IMG/VR virus record: IMGVR_UViG_3300008448_000628
Location: 1 to 24,297 of that record
DNA from: a virus
Direction: 5' to 3' (one strand)
DNA length: 24,297 nucleotides
Both the position numbers and the translations under genes were made by a program. The stretch's first letter is position 1; every line of letters begins with the position of its first letter. The notes under the pieces were generated by a model. It ran no database searches. It had not been told where the DNA came from and saw only the letters and a program-made list of their open reading frames with translations. This document shows positions 6,892-16,400 of the stretch, one piece after another.

Positions 6892-8590
6892 GGGTGCTGA
6901 CCAGGAAGGCGTACAGAACAGCGTGGAAGGTGTCGTCCGTAACGCCGCGACTTTTCTTGAACTCGCTCATGCGGCGCGTCTCGGAGTACTCAGAGAATAT
7001 GTTTAACATGTCCTGCGCGAACGGCACCTCGAAGTCCTCCCACCTTGGGTACGCGAAGACGCCCTTGCGTTTAATCGCGTTGAATATGTCGCTCATGACC
7101 TCAGTGCGGTTCACCATAAACCTGCCCAGCGCGGCGTCCCAGACAACCTTGCCGGCGGATACTGTGCTGTACTGATACTTGAACACCATTCGCGCGCCGA
7201 ACTTACGAAGCAGCGCGTCGTTTCTATCGAACCCGCCGCCGTAGTCCGCGCCTATGAGAGACACTCGCCATTCCTTAACGAGCACCTCAATTCTAGCAAG
7301 CTGAGCCTGTGGCTCACTCTCCGGCCCTTCAAATCTGCGCACGTAGACGATCGTAAACTTGCCGTCCATGTATGCGCAGATCGTGACAACTGTGTGTGTC
7401 TGCTCGCCCGTGCCCCAGTCGATGCCCATGAACACACGCGCGCCCGCCCCTATGAGGGCCGCGCGTGCCGCGCGGACGTCTGCATCTGTTAGTCCGAACT
7501 TCCAAGTGCAGTTGTCGATGACGTCTTGCTGTGTAATCGGACGCGTGCCGCTGTCGTACGATAAGCCGAGCACTTCGTTATTGAAGCGTGCTCGTGAGTA
7601 TGTCAGCTGCTTGTTGAGGATGTCCGACCATGATATCCACGGTACCATGAGCTGTGGGATCCTGTAGCCGTCCATTGGGTTTGGTACGCGCGGCTTTGGG
7701 TTGAGCGACGCCCACTGCGCATCGGCGTGCATGGAGTGTATCTGCTTGCCGCACTTCTCACAGATCAGAAACCTCGGTCCGATGTTGATCTCTGACAGGA
7801 TATTCCAATGTCGGTAATCTCCTCCACCACAGTGCTCACACGGGACAACCCACTCGTTCTGCGTGCTCTCGTCAACCCACAGCCCCTCTATCGTGTTGTC
7901 CAGAGATTTGGGCGTACCGCTGTACAGTTTATACTTAAACGGGCTGTGCGCGATGCACTCCTCGATCACGGAGATGTTGTCGGGGAGGATATCTTGTATC
8001 TCGTCTATACAGACCAAGTCCGCCGCGATACCGCGTGTGCGGTCTGCGTTTAGGTACGCATAGCGGAGCACGATCTGCGAACGGTTAATAAACTTCTTGT
8101 GGAACACGTTTTGGTTTAGCGCGGAGTCTGTCCACGCCCTAAGCCGTGGGCTGACATCGAGCGGCTCACGGATGCGGTCGTTCGAGAACGTCTTGGTCTG
8201 CTGGTTGGTAGGAGACACGTACAGCGCGGTAAAGTTTGGCTGTATGCATGACATCGACAGGAGGCGGTTACCGAGGTAGGTGGACTTCTCTACCTGGCGC
8301 CCACATTTGAGCAACACACGCGGCGACATCGTGTCATAGACAGGTTTGAGATACCGCCGTTCCCCAAACGAGAACTCCTTGAGCGTCTTGCTGTGCTGGT
8401 CAGGGACCATTATCGCGAACTCGACAAAGTCCGTGGGCCGCACCTCGACCTCTGTTACGTCGATGGACTTGACCTTCTCGCTCAGCCCCAAGTCCTCCAG
8501 TGTGACCTCTTCCTGCTGTGAGTTGGCGCGCCTATGTGCTATTTTACTCAGCGTTTTACGGTTTTGTGCCGTGTTCGGGACTATTGGCAT
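6830..8590 (-). CDS. terL: Terminase large subunit (DNA packaging ATPase/nuclease)
   Basis: This is the motor that pumps phage DNA through the portal and cuts it. The N-terminal ATPase has a variant Walker A (CGRQVEKST, 96-104), Walker B (LVCIDEI, 192-198) and the coupling motif YSGT (223-226). A zinc-ribbon insertion has C251, C254, C277 and C280, as in GpA-type terminases. The C-terminal RNase H-like nuclease has its acidic residues in FMGIDWG (D391), IGADYGG (D449) and VTDDTFHA (D552/D553). A length of 586 aa is normal. No strong ribosome site precedes the ATG; a plus-strand gene starts only nine bases away in the opposite direction. The 3' end overlaps the convergent helix-turn-helix gene by 62 bases. 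Confidence 0.94.
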   Translation of the reverse strand: MPIVPNTAQNRKTLSKIAHRRANSQQEEVTLEDLGLSEKVKSIDVTEVEVRPTDFVEFAIMVPDQHSKTLKEFSFGERRYLKPVYDTMSPRVLLKCGRQVEKSTYLGNRLLSMSCIQPNFTALYVSPTNQQTKTFSNDRIREPLDVSPRLRAWTDSALNQNVFHKKFINRSQIVLRYAYLNADRTRGIAADLVCIDEIQDILPDNISVIEECIAHSPFKYKLYSGTPKSLDNTIEGLWVDESTQNEWVVPCEHCGGGDYRHWNILSEINIGPRFLICEKCGKQIHSMHADAQWASLNPKPRVPNPMDGYRIPQLMVPWISWSDILNKQLTYSRARFNNEVLGLSYDSGTRPITQQDVIDNCTWKFGLTDADVRAARAALIGAGARVFMGIDWGTGEQTHTVVTICAYMDGKFTIVYVRRFEGPESEPQAQLARIEVLVKEWRVSLIGADYGGGFDRNDALLRKFGARMVFKYQYSTVSAGKVVWDAALGRFMVNRTEVMSDIFNAIKRKGVFAYPRWEDFEVPFAQDMLNIFSEYSETRRMSEFKKSRGVTDDTFHAVLYAFLVSTLTNPRPDVLLPQTVHQSRAQ

Positions 8591-8599
8591 GGTGTTCTC

Positions 8600-8923
8600 A
8601 TGAGCGTAGAAGATCGAGTGTGCAAAGATATCGCCCGACTAGTGAACCTGATCGCGTTCGATGTCTGCGACGTGGGTAGCCTACAATATATACGCGAAGC
8701 CGACGCACTCAAAGTGACCGCAGTGTGGCGCATCCTCGCCCCCATACCCGACCATCTTCACACGCCTATGCGGAAAGCTATCCGAGCGCTCGTAACAGAG
8801 ACAGGGACCGCCTTGCCTGGCGCGATCGGATTCGAGGGAGGCACGCTACGAATAGTGTTATACAAAAAGCAACTACGCGGGCCCGCGTATGACCCCGATG
8901 TGTCACCCAATGATCATCCGTAG
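8600..8923 (+). CDS. Small 107-aa hypothetical protein on the plus strand
   Basis: I start it at ATG 8600 (MSVEDRVCK), not at the upstream ATG 8534, which would run deep into the TerL start; GGTG five bases upstream is a weak ribosome site. The product looks like a compact alpha/beta protein: helices at 1-45 and 57-72, then strand-like GTLRIVLYKK at 84-93. It fills a space that has no minus-strand gene, starts nine bases from the divergent TerL start and overlaps the convergent 122-aa gene by 21 bases at its end. No domain recognised. It is probably real because the space is otherwise empty and the composition is protein-like, but the weak ribosome site leaves doubt. Confidence 0.6.
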   Translation: MSVEDRVCKDIARLVNLIAFDVCDVGSLQYIREADALKVTAVWRILAPIPDHLHTPMRKAIRALVTETGTALPGAIGFEGGTLRIVLYKKQLRGPAYDPDVSPNDHP

Positions 8924-9271
8924 CCCTTCGTAGGTTCCGCGTATGCCCCGCTCGATTACGCTACGCGCTGCAGCCACATTGTCTCCGAAGTCAGATACGA
9001 ACACGAATATGTTGGGCGGTATGCCATAGTCTTCGTCGTTGATAAGCTCAACGCGGAGCAGCTCGGCGGCTTTGTGACCCAGCGTGTCGGAGAATGCAGA
9101 CCGCGCAGCTTTCTGAAGCTGACCTAGGTGCGAGGATCTGTGCGGCTTAAAGTGAAACACTATCCCATCATCGCGGGTAGCAAAGTCGCAGTTAAAGAGC
9201 TCAGACTCGGCGGTCTCGAACACAACAGGGCGGGTCATGTAGCTCTTATTCATAACATCATCTATTTGCAC
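8903..9271 (-). CDS. 122-aa hypothetical protein, GTG start
   Basis: The longest frame begins at 9352 inside the upstream gene with an Arg/Cys-rich, unprotein-like stretch, so that start is rejected. GTG at 9271 has an ideal AAGGAG (9284-9279) seven bases ahead and overlaps the upstream gene by 14 bases. ATG at 9253 (MNKSYMTRP), just after the upstream stop, is the alternative but lacks a good site. The protein has two strand-rich segments (PVVFETAESELFNCDFATRD and PNIFVFVSDF) around a helix. Such short alpha/beta proteins in virion clusters are often tail-completion or connector proteins, but nothing here proves that. The last 21 bases overlap the convergent plus-strand gene. Confidence 0.75.
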   Translation of the reverse strand: MQIDDVMNKSYMTRPVVFETAESELFNCDFATRDDGIVFHFKPHRSSHLGQLQKAARSAFSDTLGHKAAELLRVELINDEDYGIPPNIFVFVSDFGDNVAAARSVIERGIRGTYEGLRMIIG

Positions 9272-10109
9272 GTGTCTTCTCCTTCTCGGCTGGAGCAGGC
9301 AACGCGCGCATCTCCTTAGAGAGCAACGCGAGCGGCAGTGGGCGCTCCACACTACGCGCCAGCTTGAATTGTTTCAACTCAGAGGCGATAGTGGCGAGCT
9401 CCTGATCCGCAGTGTTAATCACCGCGTGCGCCTTGGCGAGCACGGACATTGAGTCTGAGAGCATCCGCATTTTCTCGGGGGTTGTGTCCCAGTTCTTAAT
9501 CTCGTGTATCGTGGAGTTGACGGCGGCGACCACCTCGTAGACGGCGTCTTTTACGTTTGTCGCGCGGTCTAGTCCGATACGGTACGCTGTAGTGATCGGG
9601 CCGCCGTCCATGCACGCCATCATGTGGCGCGTGTTTGGGTCCTCCTCGTCTAGCAGATCCCCCCAATCTCCAGGATCGACGATATCTACGTTAAAGTAGT
9701 AGTGCCTCAGCGTGCGAAGGACCTGTGGGCCGACATCTAGATCGTGCTTGCGCGCCATGTGCATGGACAGGTCGCGATGATCAACACGGCCCATAAACCC
9801 GAGCAGCACATCTCTGCGCACAGTCGGGCGCTCGAGGATCTGCAGGCACTGCGTCACTGTCTTATCAGGGTGGTATATGCCGTCTACGTTGAGCGCGCGT
9901 AGGAACACGCGATCTTCTCCGCGCGCACCCGTAAATCCCGCAGGGCGCAGGCTCATGACTTGCGCGCGCAGGTCCGCGATATATGCGTCGGCCTCATCGC
10001 ACTCTTTTAGGTGTGGCAACCCGAGCGCAGCGACTAGGCGTCTAACCTCCTTGTCAGACTTCAGGTCGACGAGGAGCGACAGCAGAAATAACTCGCTCGG
10101 GTGGCGCAT
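9258..10109 (-). CDS. 283-aa helical hypothetical protein
   Basis: The start overlaps the preceding stop (TGATG at 10107-10111) and GAGAGGAAG lies just upstream, so it is translationally coupled to the 692-aa gene. The protein is almost entirely helical. One distinctive stretch (about residues 129-152) contains LRTLRHYYFNVDIVDPGDWG followed by acidic residues. The C-terminal third (195-255) could form a long coiled coil, and the end is basic and charged. There are no membrane segments, zinc clusters or catalytic motifs. I do not recognise the family. Its position suggests a structural or assembly role. Confidence 0.85.
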   Translation of the reverse strand: MRHPSELFLLSLLVDLKSDKEVRRLVAALGLPHLKECDEADAYIADLRAQVMSLRPAGFTGARGEDRVFLRALNVDGIYHPDKTVTQCLQILERPTVRRDVLLGFMGRVDHRDLSMHMARKHDLDVGPQVLRTLRHYYFNVDIVDPGDWGDLLDEEDPNTRHMMACMDGGPITTAYRIGLDRATNVKDAVYEVVAAVNSTIHEIKNWDTTPEKMRMLSDSMSVLAKAHAVINTADQELATIASELKQFKLARSVERPLPLALLSKEMRALPAPAEKEKTRANR

Positions 10110-12187
10110 CAGACTTCCTCTCTAGACATGACAAGCTTACGCAGCCCCATAATCACGTCCTCGATATTACGTAGCGACTCGGCGCACGCTGCCTCGTTGA
10201 TCTCGCTCGCACCGAGGCGAGCCGCGACGAGCAGATTGGCGAGATTAGACGTGGTCTCCTCGAACTGCGGTAGGTATGAAATAAACATGCTGATATTGCG
10301 CGGGTTTAGGAAGTTCAGCGCCAGCAGTGTGTCCGCAAGGTTGGGGTCATTGATCTCCGCTGCGTGCTTCGCCATGAAGTGATTAAAGCGTGCCGCGTAG
10401 CTGTCAAGTGCGGCCGTCTTTAGGCGACTGATTGTCTGCGGAGGTGTCACCGCGCGCAGGCAGGGTACCTCCATAAACCCGCCGGCTTTCGTAAGCAGCG
10501 TCGCGACCTTCTCGCGCGTGTACTGCGGATCTACGCCAGCGAGCGCGAGCATCCACTCTGCATCGGCGTAGTCCAAAAAGTGTGTGTACTTGTGCGCTAG
10601 CTTATCGAAGGCAGCGCCGCCTAGCGTGAGTGACCCCTCCTGTGTCATGCGCACGGTCGCGGTAATAGGAATATAAGACGCCTTCTTTTGGCGACCACCC
10701 TGCTGCTGTTGCGCCTGTTGCTGCTGCATCTCCATCTGCTGCTGCTGTTGCGCCTTGGCGAGCACGAACGCGCCCGCGCGCTGGGACGCCTGCATAGGAT
10801 CTGTGATGAGCGGATTGGTTTGCTGCCTAAAGGTACACCAGCGGACGTCGCCGGGTACCGCGAACTGCCCCTCTCCCATCTCCGCGGCGGCCTTCATGCC
10901 GTCCACTTTCATGATCTGGATTGGGTTGTTTCCAAGGATGGTCGTGCCCATAAACATCACGCTGCCGTCAGGCTGCTGTTGCTCACCTTGTAAGTCGATC
11001 GGAGCAAACGCGAAGGCTTTGCCGTTGCGAATAATGTAGAAGAAGCCGCGGCCCTGTGGTTGCTCGTTCGGCAAGTTCGCGTTCGTGCTGATCATCACAC
11101 CGGCGATCTGCTCTTGTGTGGCGAAGTTAGTGCCGTCTGTGAACAGCTGCATCGGGACCTTCTCCATCTTATACGAGAGTATGAAAGGGAAGACCCAGCC
11201 CATAATCTGTTCCGCGTTCACGGTGATCACCCTGTGGACGCCAAATGAGGACACGATCTGAAAATCGTCGCCCTCGAGCGTCTCCGGCGCAACTACCTCG
11301 GGCGCGGCGGTGGCTTGTCCGTTCTGCGCGAGCTCTGCCTGCATGTTGGGATCCATATTTGTGGCAGCCTGCTCAGCCGGCACCTGCCCCTGCTGCGGCG
11401 CAAACCCGTCTGGCTGAGCGATCTTGACCTGCACCATGGGTCCGCCCGACCAACGATACTGCACGACGCGCGCGCCGTTTGAGCTCGCTACCTTATCCTG
11501 ATGGAACTCGCTTGGGTCTATGGTCAGCGCACGGCGGAACACAGGGACAAGGTCCATACGCCCCCACAGGCTCACCTTGCCCTCGTCGCTCTGTACCCAC
11601 GATGCGAGCTTTGATAGCTGCTCGGGCAGCACTGTCCCCCCGAGCTGCCGCAGAAGCGATGACGTCTTTGTCTGTGCGCTCTGGCTCACCTGTGTGTTGA
11701 CGCCACGATAGAACTGACCAACGTTCTCCCACGGCGGCGTCAGCATTGTGCGGATATCGTCAGAGAGCGGATCATCTTTGCCAACAATGCCTGCGGCAGC
11801 TCCTGTCTGCTGCAGCACCTCACGGATACGCCCCTCCGACAGATAATACCCACGGCCCGTCGCGCTATCGAAGAAGATATCGAGCGGGCTCAGCATCCAG
11901 TTCTTAATAAATATGGGTATCTTAATATCAGCCGACTCGACATCGAGCATCGGGTCAGGCGTCTTAGGGCGCGCGATGATATAACCGAAGCCAGCACCCT
12001 TGTTCGGCTCCGTGCGGTCTAGCACAATCTCACTATGAAAGTTGCGCATAACGGGCGCTTGCCTGTGAAGCTCGCTGAGCACCTGCGGTGCCCATCGTGT
12101 GACATCGTCGGGGAGCTTGACCGTCACTGCCACTTTCTCAAAGTGAACAACGCGCTTACGGTCTAAGAAAAGAGGGGTATCGAGCAT
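10109..12187 (-). CDS. 692-aa hypothetical virion-type protein with Gln-rich linker
   Basis: The ATG follows the spike-candidate stop by one base (TAATATG), with AAGGTGAGG upstream. The N-terminal 260 residues are mixed alpha/beta. Residues 300-460 are strand-rich (FFYIIRNGKAFAFAPIDLQ) and include WVFPFILSYKM. A Gln run (480-496, broken by MEM and A) links to a helical C-terminal domain that begins ASYIPITATVRMT. K-[TIV]-A tripeptides occur at 18-20, 232-234, 255-257, 560-562 and 590-592. The two-domain plan with a flexible linker suits a tail, baseplate or internal virion protein. The gene lies between the spike candidate and the 283-aa gene in one transcript with the RNA polymerase, so it may be co-packaged with it; this is inference. 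No family recognised. Confidence 0.88.
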   Translation of the reverse strand: MLDTPLFLDRKRVVHFEKVAVTVKLPDDVTRWAPQVLSELHRQAPVMRNFHSEIVLDRTEPNKGAGFGYIIARPKTPDPMLDVESADIKIPIFIKNWMLSPLDIFFDSATGRGYYLSEGRIREVLQQTGAAAGIVGKDDPLSDDIRTMLTPPWENVGQFYRGVNTQVSQSAQTKTSSLLRQLGGTVLPEQLSKLASWVQSDEGKVSLWGRMDLVPVFRRALTIDPSEFHQDKVASSNGARVVQYRWSGGPMVQVKIAQPDGFAPQQGQVPAEQAATNMDPNMQAELAQNGQATAAPEVVAPETLEGDDFQIVSSFGVHRVITVNAEQIMGWVFPFILSYKMEKVPMQLFTDGTNFATQEQIAGVMISTNANLPNEQPQGRGFFYIIRNGKAFAFAPIDLQGEQQQPDGSVMFMGTTILGNNPIQIMKVDGMKAAAEMGEGQFAVPGDVRWCTFRQQTNPLITDPMQASQRAGAFVLAKAQQQQQMEMQQQQAQQQQGGRQKKASYIPITATVRMTQEGSLTLGGAAFDKLAHKYTHFLDYADAEWMLALAGVDPQYTREKVATLLTKAGGFMEVPCLRAVTPPQTISRLKTAALDSYAARFNHFMAKHAAEINDPNLADTLLALNFLNPRNISMFISYLPQFEETTSNLANLLVAARLGASEINEAACAESLRNIEDVIMGLRKLVMSREEV

Positions 12188-12188
12188 A

Positions 12189-13457
12189 TTACCTCACCTT
12201 TGTGTCTGTTGTGCGCACATCTTCTTCTGAGTCTACCATATTGGGGCGCACCGCAGGTAGAGCGTAGAGGCTGAGCGCGTTGAGTAGCGCCGTGCCCGCC
12301 GCCGACGTGGGCGGCAGCGCCAGGCTGATCGCCGCGATGTACGCAGAGAGCTTGATGAGCACATCCGCCATGACCTCTTGCTGTACAAGCGTCGGCCCCT
12401 GTAGCGGCGGCAAGCTCACGCCCATCGGCGTAGGGTGAACGTGATTAAACAGCCACGGCAGTATGTCCTCTGTCACTACGCGACGGCTCTCTACGGTATT
12501 ATCTGAGAACAGCATACGCTGGCCCTCGTATGACAGCTCCAGAAGTGGCGCGTCAACCGTGCTGCCGGCGGGTGCTATCTGGCGTATCTGCCCAGTCGCG
12601 TCTACTCCAATTGAGCCAGCGCCTCCCGAGAGCGCAACAGATGGCGCGGACATACCAAGGCTCACTGTCGACGAGATGAGCATAGACCCGACGCTCTCCT
12701 GCGTCCAACTACCCGTCGACGCGATAGACACGCTGCCGTCAGATGTGACGTCGAAGTGAAACCCCGCAGCCGCGTCTACCATGCTGACGAACGCAGTGTT
12801 GGGGACACCGGCTGCCGCGCCGGGGCGATTGAGCGTGACATTAAGCCCGCCGGCCACCGCTGCGCCCGCCGATACAGTCAGGTACGGTGCGGGGTCACTC
12901 TCGAACTCCTTGATCCCCAACAGGTACGCCACAGGGCCGCCAAGCTCATCCGCCGACACGGACCACCTGAAAGACCCGCCGCCGAGCGAGTGCTCATAGC
13001 TGGGCGAGTTGAGGCGCACGATCTCCTCCGTGCTCAGGAGCGAGAGCATGCACTGCTGATCCGATACCAGATAGACATCGCCGTTTTTTCTGAACAGTAC
13101 CTCGTTGCCGTTCTCCCCCTGCACGCGTATATCGCCAGGCGCGAGCTCGCCAACGATATTGCGCGCCTCTTGCGTGATGCCCCTAAACGCAATCACCATC
13201 GCGCTCGCGGACATACCTCGGTTAGACGCGGAGAGATTCTCTAATACAACGCAGTACGCCCCGACGGTGGGCTTGAAGTCGAAGCCTCCCAACCCCTGCC
13301 CACGGAAGCTCGACGCAACCTCGCAGTCAGTGAAGAAGCGCTGGTACGGCGACTGCACTATGACGTCCACCCTACCACTCTCGGCGTCAACGCGGGTGAT
13401 TCGGCCCGATAAAATGTTTGATGTGGCCTGCGTGGCCAGCCCTGTCTTGAGCTCCAT
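12189..13457 (-). CDS. Probable baseplate spike / OB-fold puncturing protein
   Basis: Residues 17-95 look like the N-terminal OB-fold of contractile-tail spikes: SGRITRVDAESGRVDVIVQS, a Gly-rich turn and a V-G-x-Y-C-V-V-L strand. Residues 108-132 (GDIRVQGENGNEVLFRKNGD) resemble the start of a spike beta-helix. Residues 230-320 are Ser/Gly/Thr-rich short strands. H339-V-H341-P-T-P matches the HxH pattern used to bind iron at the tip of spikes such as P2 gpV. Here it sits about 80 residues before the C-terminus, followed by a hydrophobic helical tail (354-400), so tip placement is uncertain. The start overlaps the polymerase stop (TGATG) with GAGGG upstream. If right, the phage has a myovirus-like tail. 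A generic baseplate protein is the alternative. Confidence 0.5.
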   Translation of the reverse strand: MELKTGLATQATSNILSGRITRVDAESGRVDVIVQSPYQRFFTDCEVASSFRGQGLGGFDFKPTVGAYCVVLENLSASNRGMSASAMVIAFRGITQEARNIVGELAPGDIRVQGENGNEVLFRKNGDVYLVSDQQCMLSLLSTEEIVRLNSPSYEHSLGGGSFRWSVSADELGGPVAYLLGIKEFESDPAPYLTVSAGAAVAGGLNVTLNRPGAAAGVPNTAFVSMVDAAAGFHFDVTSDGSVSIASTGSWTQESVGSMLISSTVSLGMSAPSVALSGGAGSIGVDATGQIRQIAPAGSTVDAPLLELSYEGQRMLFSDNTVESRRVVTEDILPWLFNHVHPTPMGVSLPPLQGPTLVQQEVMADVLIKLSAYIAAISLALPPTSAAGTALLNALSLYALPAVRPNMVDSEEDVRTTDTKVR

Positions 13458-16400
13458 CAGTAAGTACCCTCAGTGCCTGTACGCCCGAACTCGGCGCCTA
13501 CCGCAATGCCGGGCAGCGGGTTAGCGCCATGCAGGTTCGACTTGGCACCAAAGTTCATACCGTCTATGAGAGACTTACGAACGTGCTGGTAGTTCAGCTG
13601 CGCTAAGAAATCGCCTTCTGCTGCAACACGGACTGCCTGATTGATGTTGATGAGCACCGGCTTTGTCTTTATCGGGGCAAGCTTCTTGGCTGCGCGCTCA
13701 GAGTTGATCCGCCGAACCTGTGACTCTGTCAGCTGCTCACCGGGGATCTCCTCGTTGAGAGGGTCATCGACCACCTCAACGTTACCGGTCAGGTTCTTGA
13801 GTATCATCTCAACGTGGCGACGCCGCACACCGTACTCCCCATAAACCTTTTGTAGCTCCGACAACAGGTAAGTGCGCACGGGCCCCATACCGGCGTAGTC
13901 GAGCAGTTCATGCGGGTTAACAGGGCCAGACGAGACAGCTTGCCCTGGAGTGACTGTGTCGCCAACTCTAACCGTCACGTCTCGATCTGCGGGAACGCGG
14001 AGCGTCTCTCCTGTGCTAAGCGTGATGATCGAGCCACCCGCGATGGTGTCTTTATCGACAGCGGCTACCTGCGCCGCCACTGGCGCGAGCGTCGCAGAGC
14101 CGCGCAGCACCTGAGGTAGCGTAAATAAGCGCGCGAGGTGATCGAATTGGTTTCCGATCTGCGCACCAGCACCCGACGCCGACCCGCCCGTGTGGAACGC
14201 GCGCATCACCATCTGCGTGAGCGGCTCAGAGAGAGACTGCGCGGAGTTGACGCCAGCGTTCTCCCCGATCGCGTAATCTTTACCGCGCTCATTGAAGCCC
14301 GCGCACTTCTTGCACACGCCCTTCGTTGCCTTACAGGTCATCGGGCTGCGGACAATGACGGACGGGTAGTGCTTCCTCAGCACCTTTAGCACTGCGCCGT
14401 CGATCAGCGTGTTGTTTTTATAGGTGGTGTCGCCGCACTCAACGGGACCAATCAGGTAGCGACCTTCTGCGTCCACATCCGACGTGTTAATCGGGATACC
14501 CTTCGTGGTCCCGCAGTCATCTGTCGCGACGACGGTGCTGATGGATAAGTTAATGAGATCTTTTGCTTTGGCGCCAGGCTCGCTCGTGCCGGCCACACGC
14601 GCAAGCGTACCTGTGCGCACGCCGGGTATGCTGTCCCAGAAATCCGAGATCTTCAGCCCCTCGCTATACGACTTACGAACGGGATCAGGGACCACCTTGC
14701 CGTCACCGTCAACTACCTGTAGTGGCGACGCGATGATCTGCTCGATCTGGTTGTACTTGCTCGCGAGCGCTCCGCTCTTCTTGCTCATACGCCACGCACG
14801 GTTATCGGAGGTCGACAGCCTCTCGGCGAGCTCAGAACGAATAGCCGCCGCCGCTACACCGTACTCACGCACCTTGTCAGCGTCCGTCACGTTCTTTGTC
14901 TGCGCGAGTCGCGCGTCTGCTGCTGCGAGGTGCTTGTCACGTATGTCGCTGTGAGCGACAAAGTCCTCCAAGCCGTAGCTCCACGCCTTTTCGTGCGCGT
15001 ACTTATTGCCGAGGTCTTTCCAATCATCAACGAGGTTGGGGTAGAGATCCGGCCGCTCCTTAGCGATCTGCGTCAGTACCGTGTTCATGCGCTTCTTGTC
15101 CAGCTCGGGCCCGTACAGGATATCCTGCCCAAGCTGTGCGTCCTTGTACTCCTTGGGCATGGCGTCGTGCAGCATGATTCGCCCGATTGTTGTACGCTTG
15201 CCGTTTAACTCGAACACATCTCCGATATCGAGCTCGCCCGCCTTTAGCTTGAGATACGCCTCCGCTGCGCTCATCTTTAATGTCGTCTGTCGCGCGAACT
15301 CCGTGAGCTGCCAGATGCCGTACGCGGCATCCCACTCTGGCGTGTTCATGACCTGAAAGCCCTTTGCGCCAAAGAGGTTCTTGCTCGGCAACATGCGCTT
15401 GGCGTCCTCGCGCGCCTCGTCGGAGGACGGGACCCACACGGCCATCGTGTCTCCGTCGAAGTCCGCGTTGAAACCACCGCACACCAGCGGGTGTATCTGT
15501 ATTGACTTACCCTCGACAAGCTTAGGATAGAACGCGAGCACGCTGTGCTTATGCAGCGCGGGGTCGCGCTTGAGCAGTACGGGGCGCTCTTGAACAGCCT
15601 GGTCTAGCGCCGTGCGGACCGCGGGACTGAGCGGATCCTCACTGTAGATCTTAGCAGCCGCGAGCGTGGTGTAGCCCTGCATGCGCAGATTTCGTATAAT
15701 AAACGGACGGTACACGTTCATTGCCATCTTACGCGGCAGCCCAAGTTGATCTAGCCTCAGCTCGGGCTCGGGGGTAATCACGGAGCGACCACTTAAGTCT
15801 GAGCGCCGCTTTATGAGTTTCGCCTGGAAGAAGCCCTCCTTTGCCTGCTTATGCCCGCCCCCGCCCTCTTTCGGCTGCACAGCAGATTGCAGAAGCGAGT
15901 TCATGGGCGCGCCCTTGTTGTCCATGGCGCCATCGATGAACGCCTCGCGCACCTTGTTGTACAACTTGTACGCCGCCTCCATCTTATCTTCGGGCAGCGC
16001 CTCCTTCGGTATTTGACCGATCAGGTCGTTCGCGATGCCGACAGCCTTGTACATCTGATTGATGTCAACGGTGTCAATGTCACCGGCCGCCCCAACATCA
16101 GACGAGAGCGCGATGGGACGCATCCTCGGTGGTAGCACAGGCAAGAACCGCATTGTGTACGCGCCGTGCGGGGTCAAGTTCAGGCGCTTGAGGTTGTTCA
16201 GCAGCTTCAACTTTCGGTAGCACAGGTCTCGGTCAGTCTTTCGCGCCGATTTAAGCTGCTCAGTCGCCGCAGCGATCTCTTTGTCAACGTCCATCGACTT
16301 GAGCGCTTTGATGATGCTGTCCATACCCTGCCCGCCCCCAAAGTCTAGCGTGCCACGCATAAGCTCTGTCGTCTTGCTGGCTGGAACATTCAGCAACGTC

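Noticed and set aside
9272-9352. N-terminal extension of the 122-aa gene to 9352
   Set aside because: The extension is Arg/Cys-rich and lies fully within the upstream gene. GTG 9271 has a far better ribosome site.
10700-10750. Gln-codon (CAG/CAA) run as a regulatory repeat
   Set aside because: It is an interrupted in-frame Gln linker between two domains and needs no regulatory explanation.
12756-13244. 162-codon plus-strand open frame opposite the spike candidate
   Set aside because: Arg/His-rich shadow translation with no ribosome site, inside a coupled minus-strand gene.
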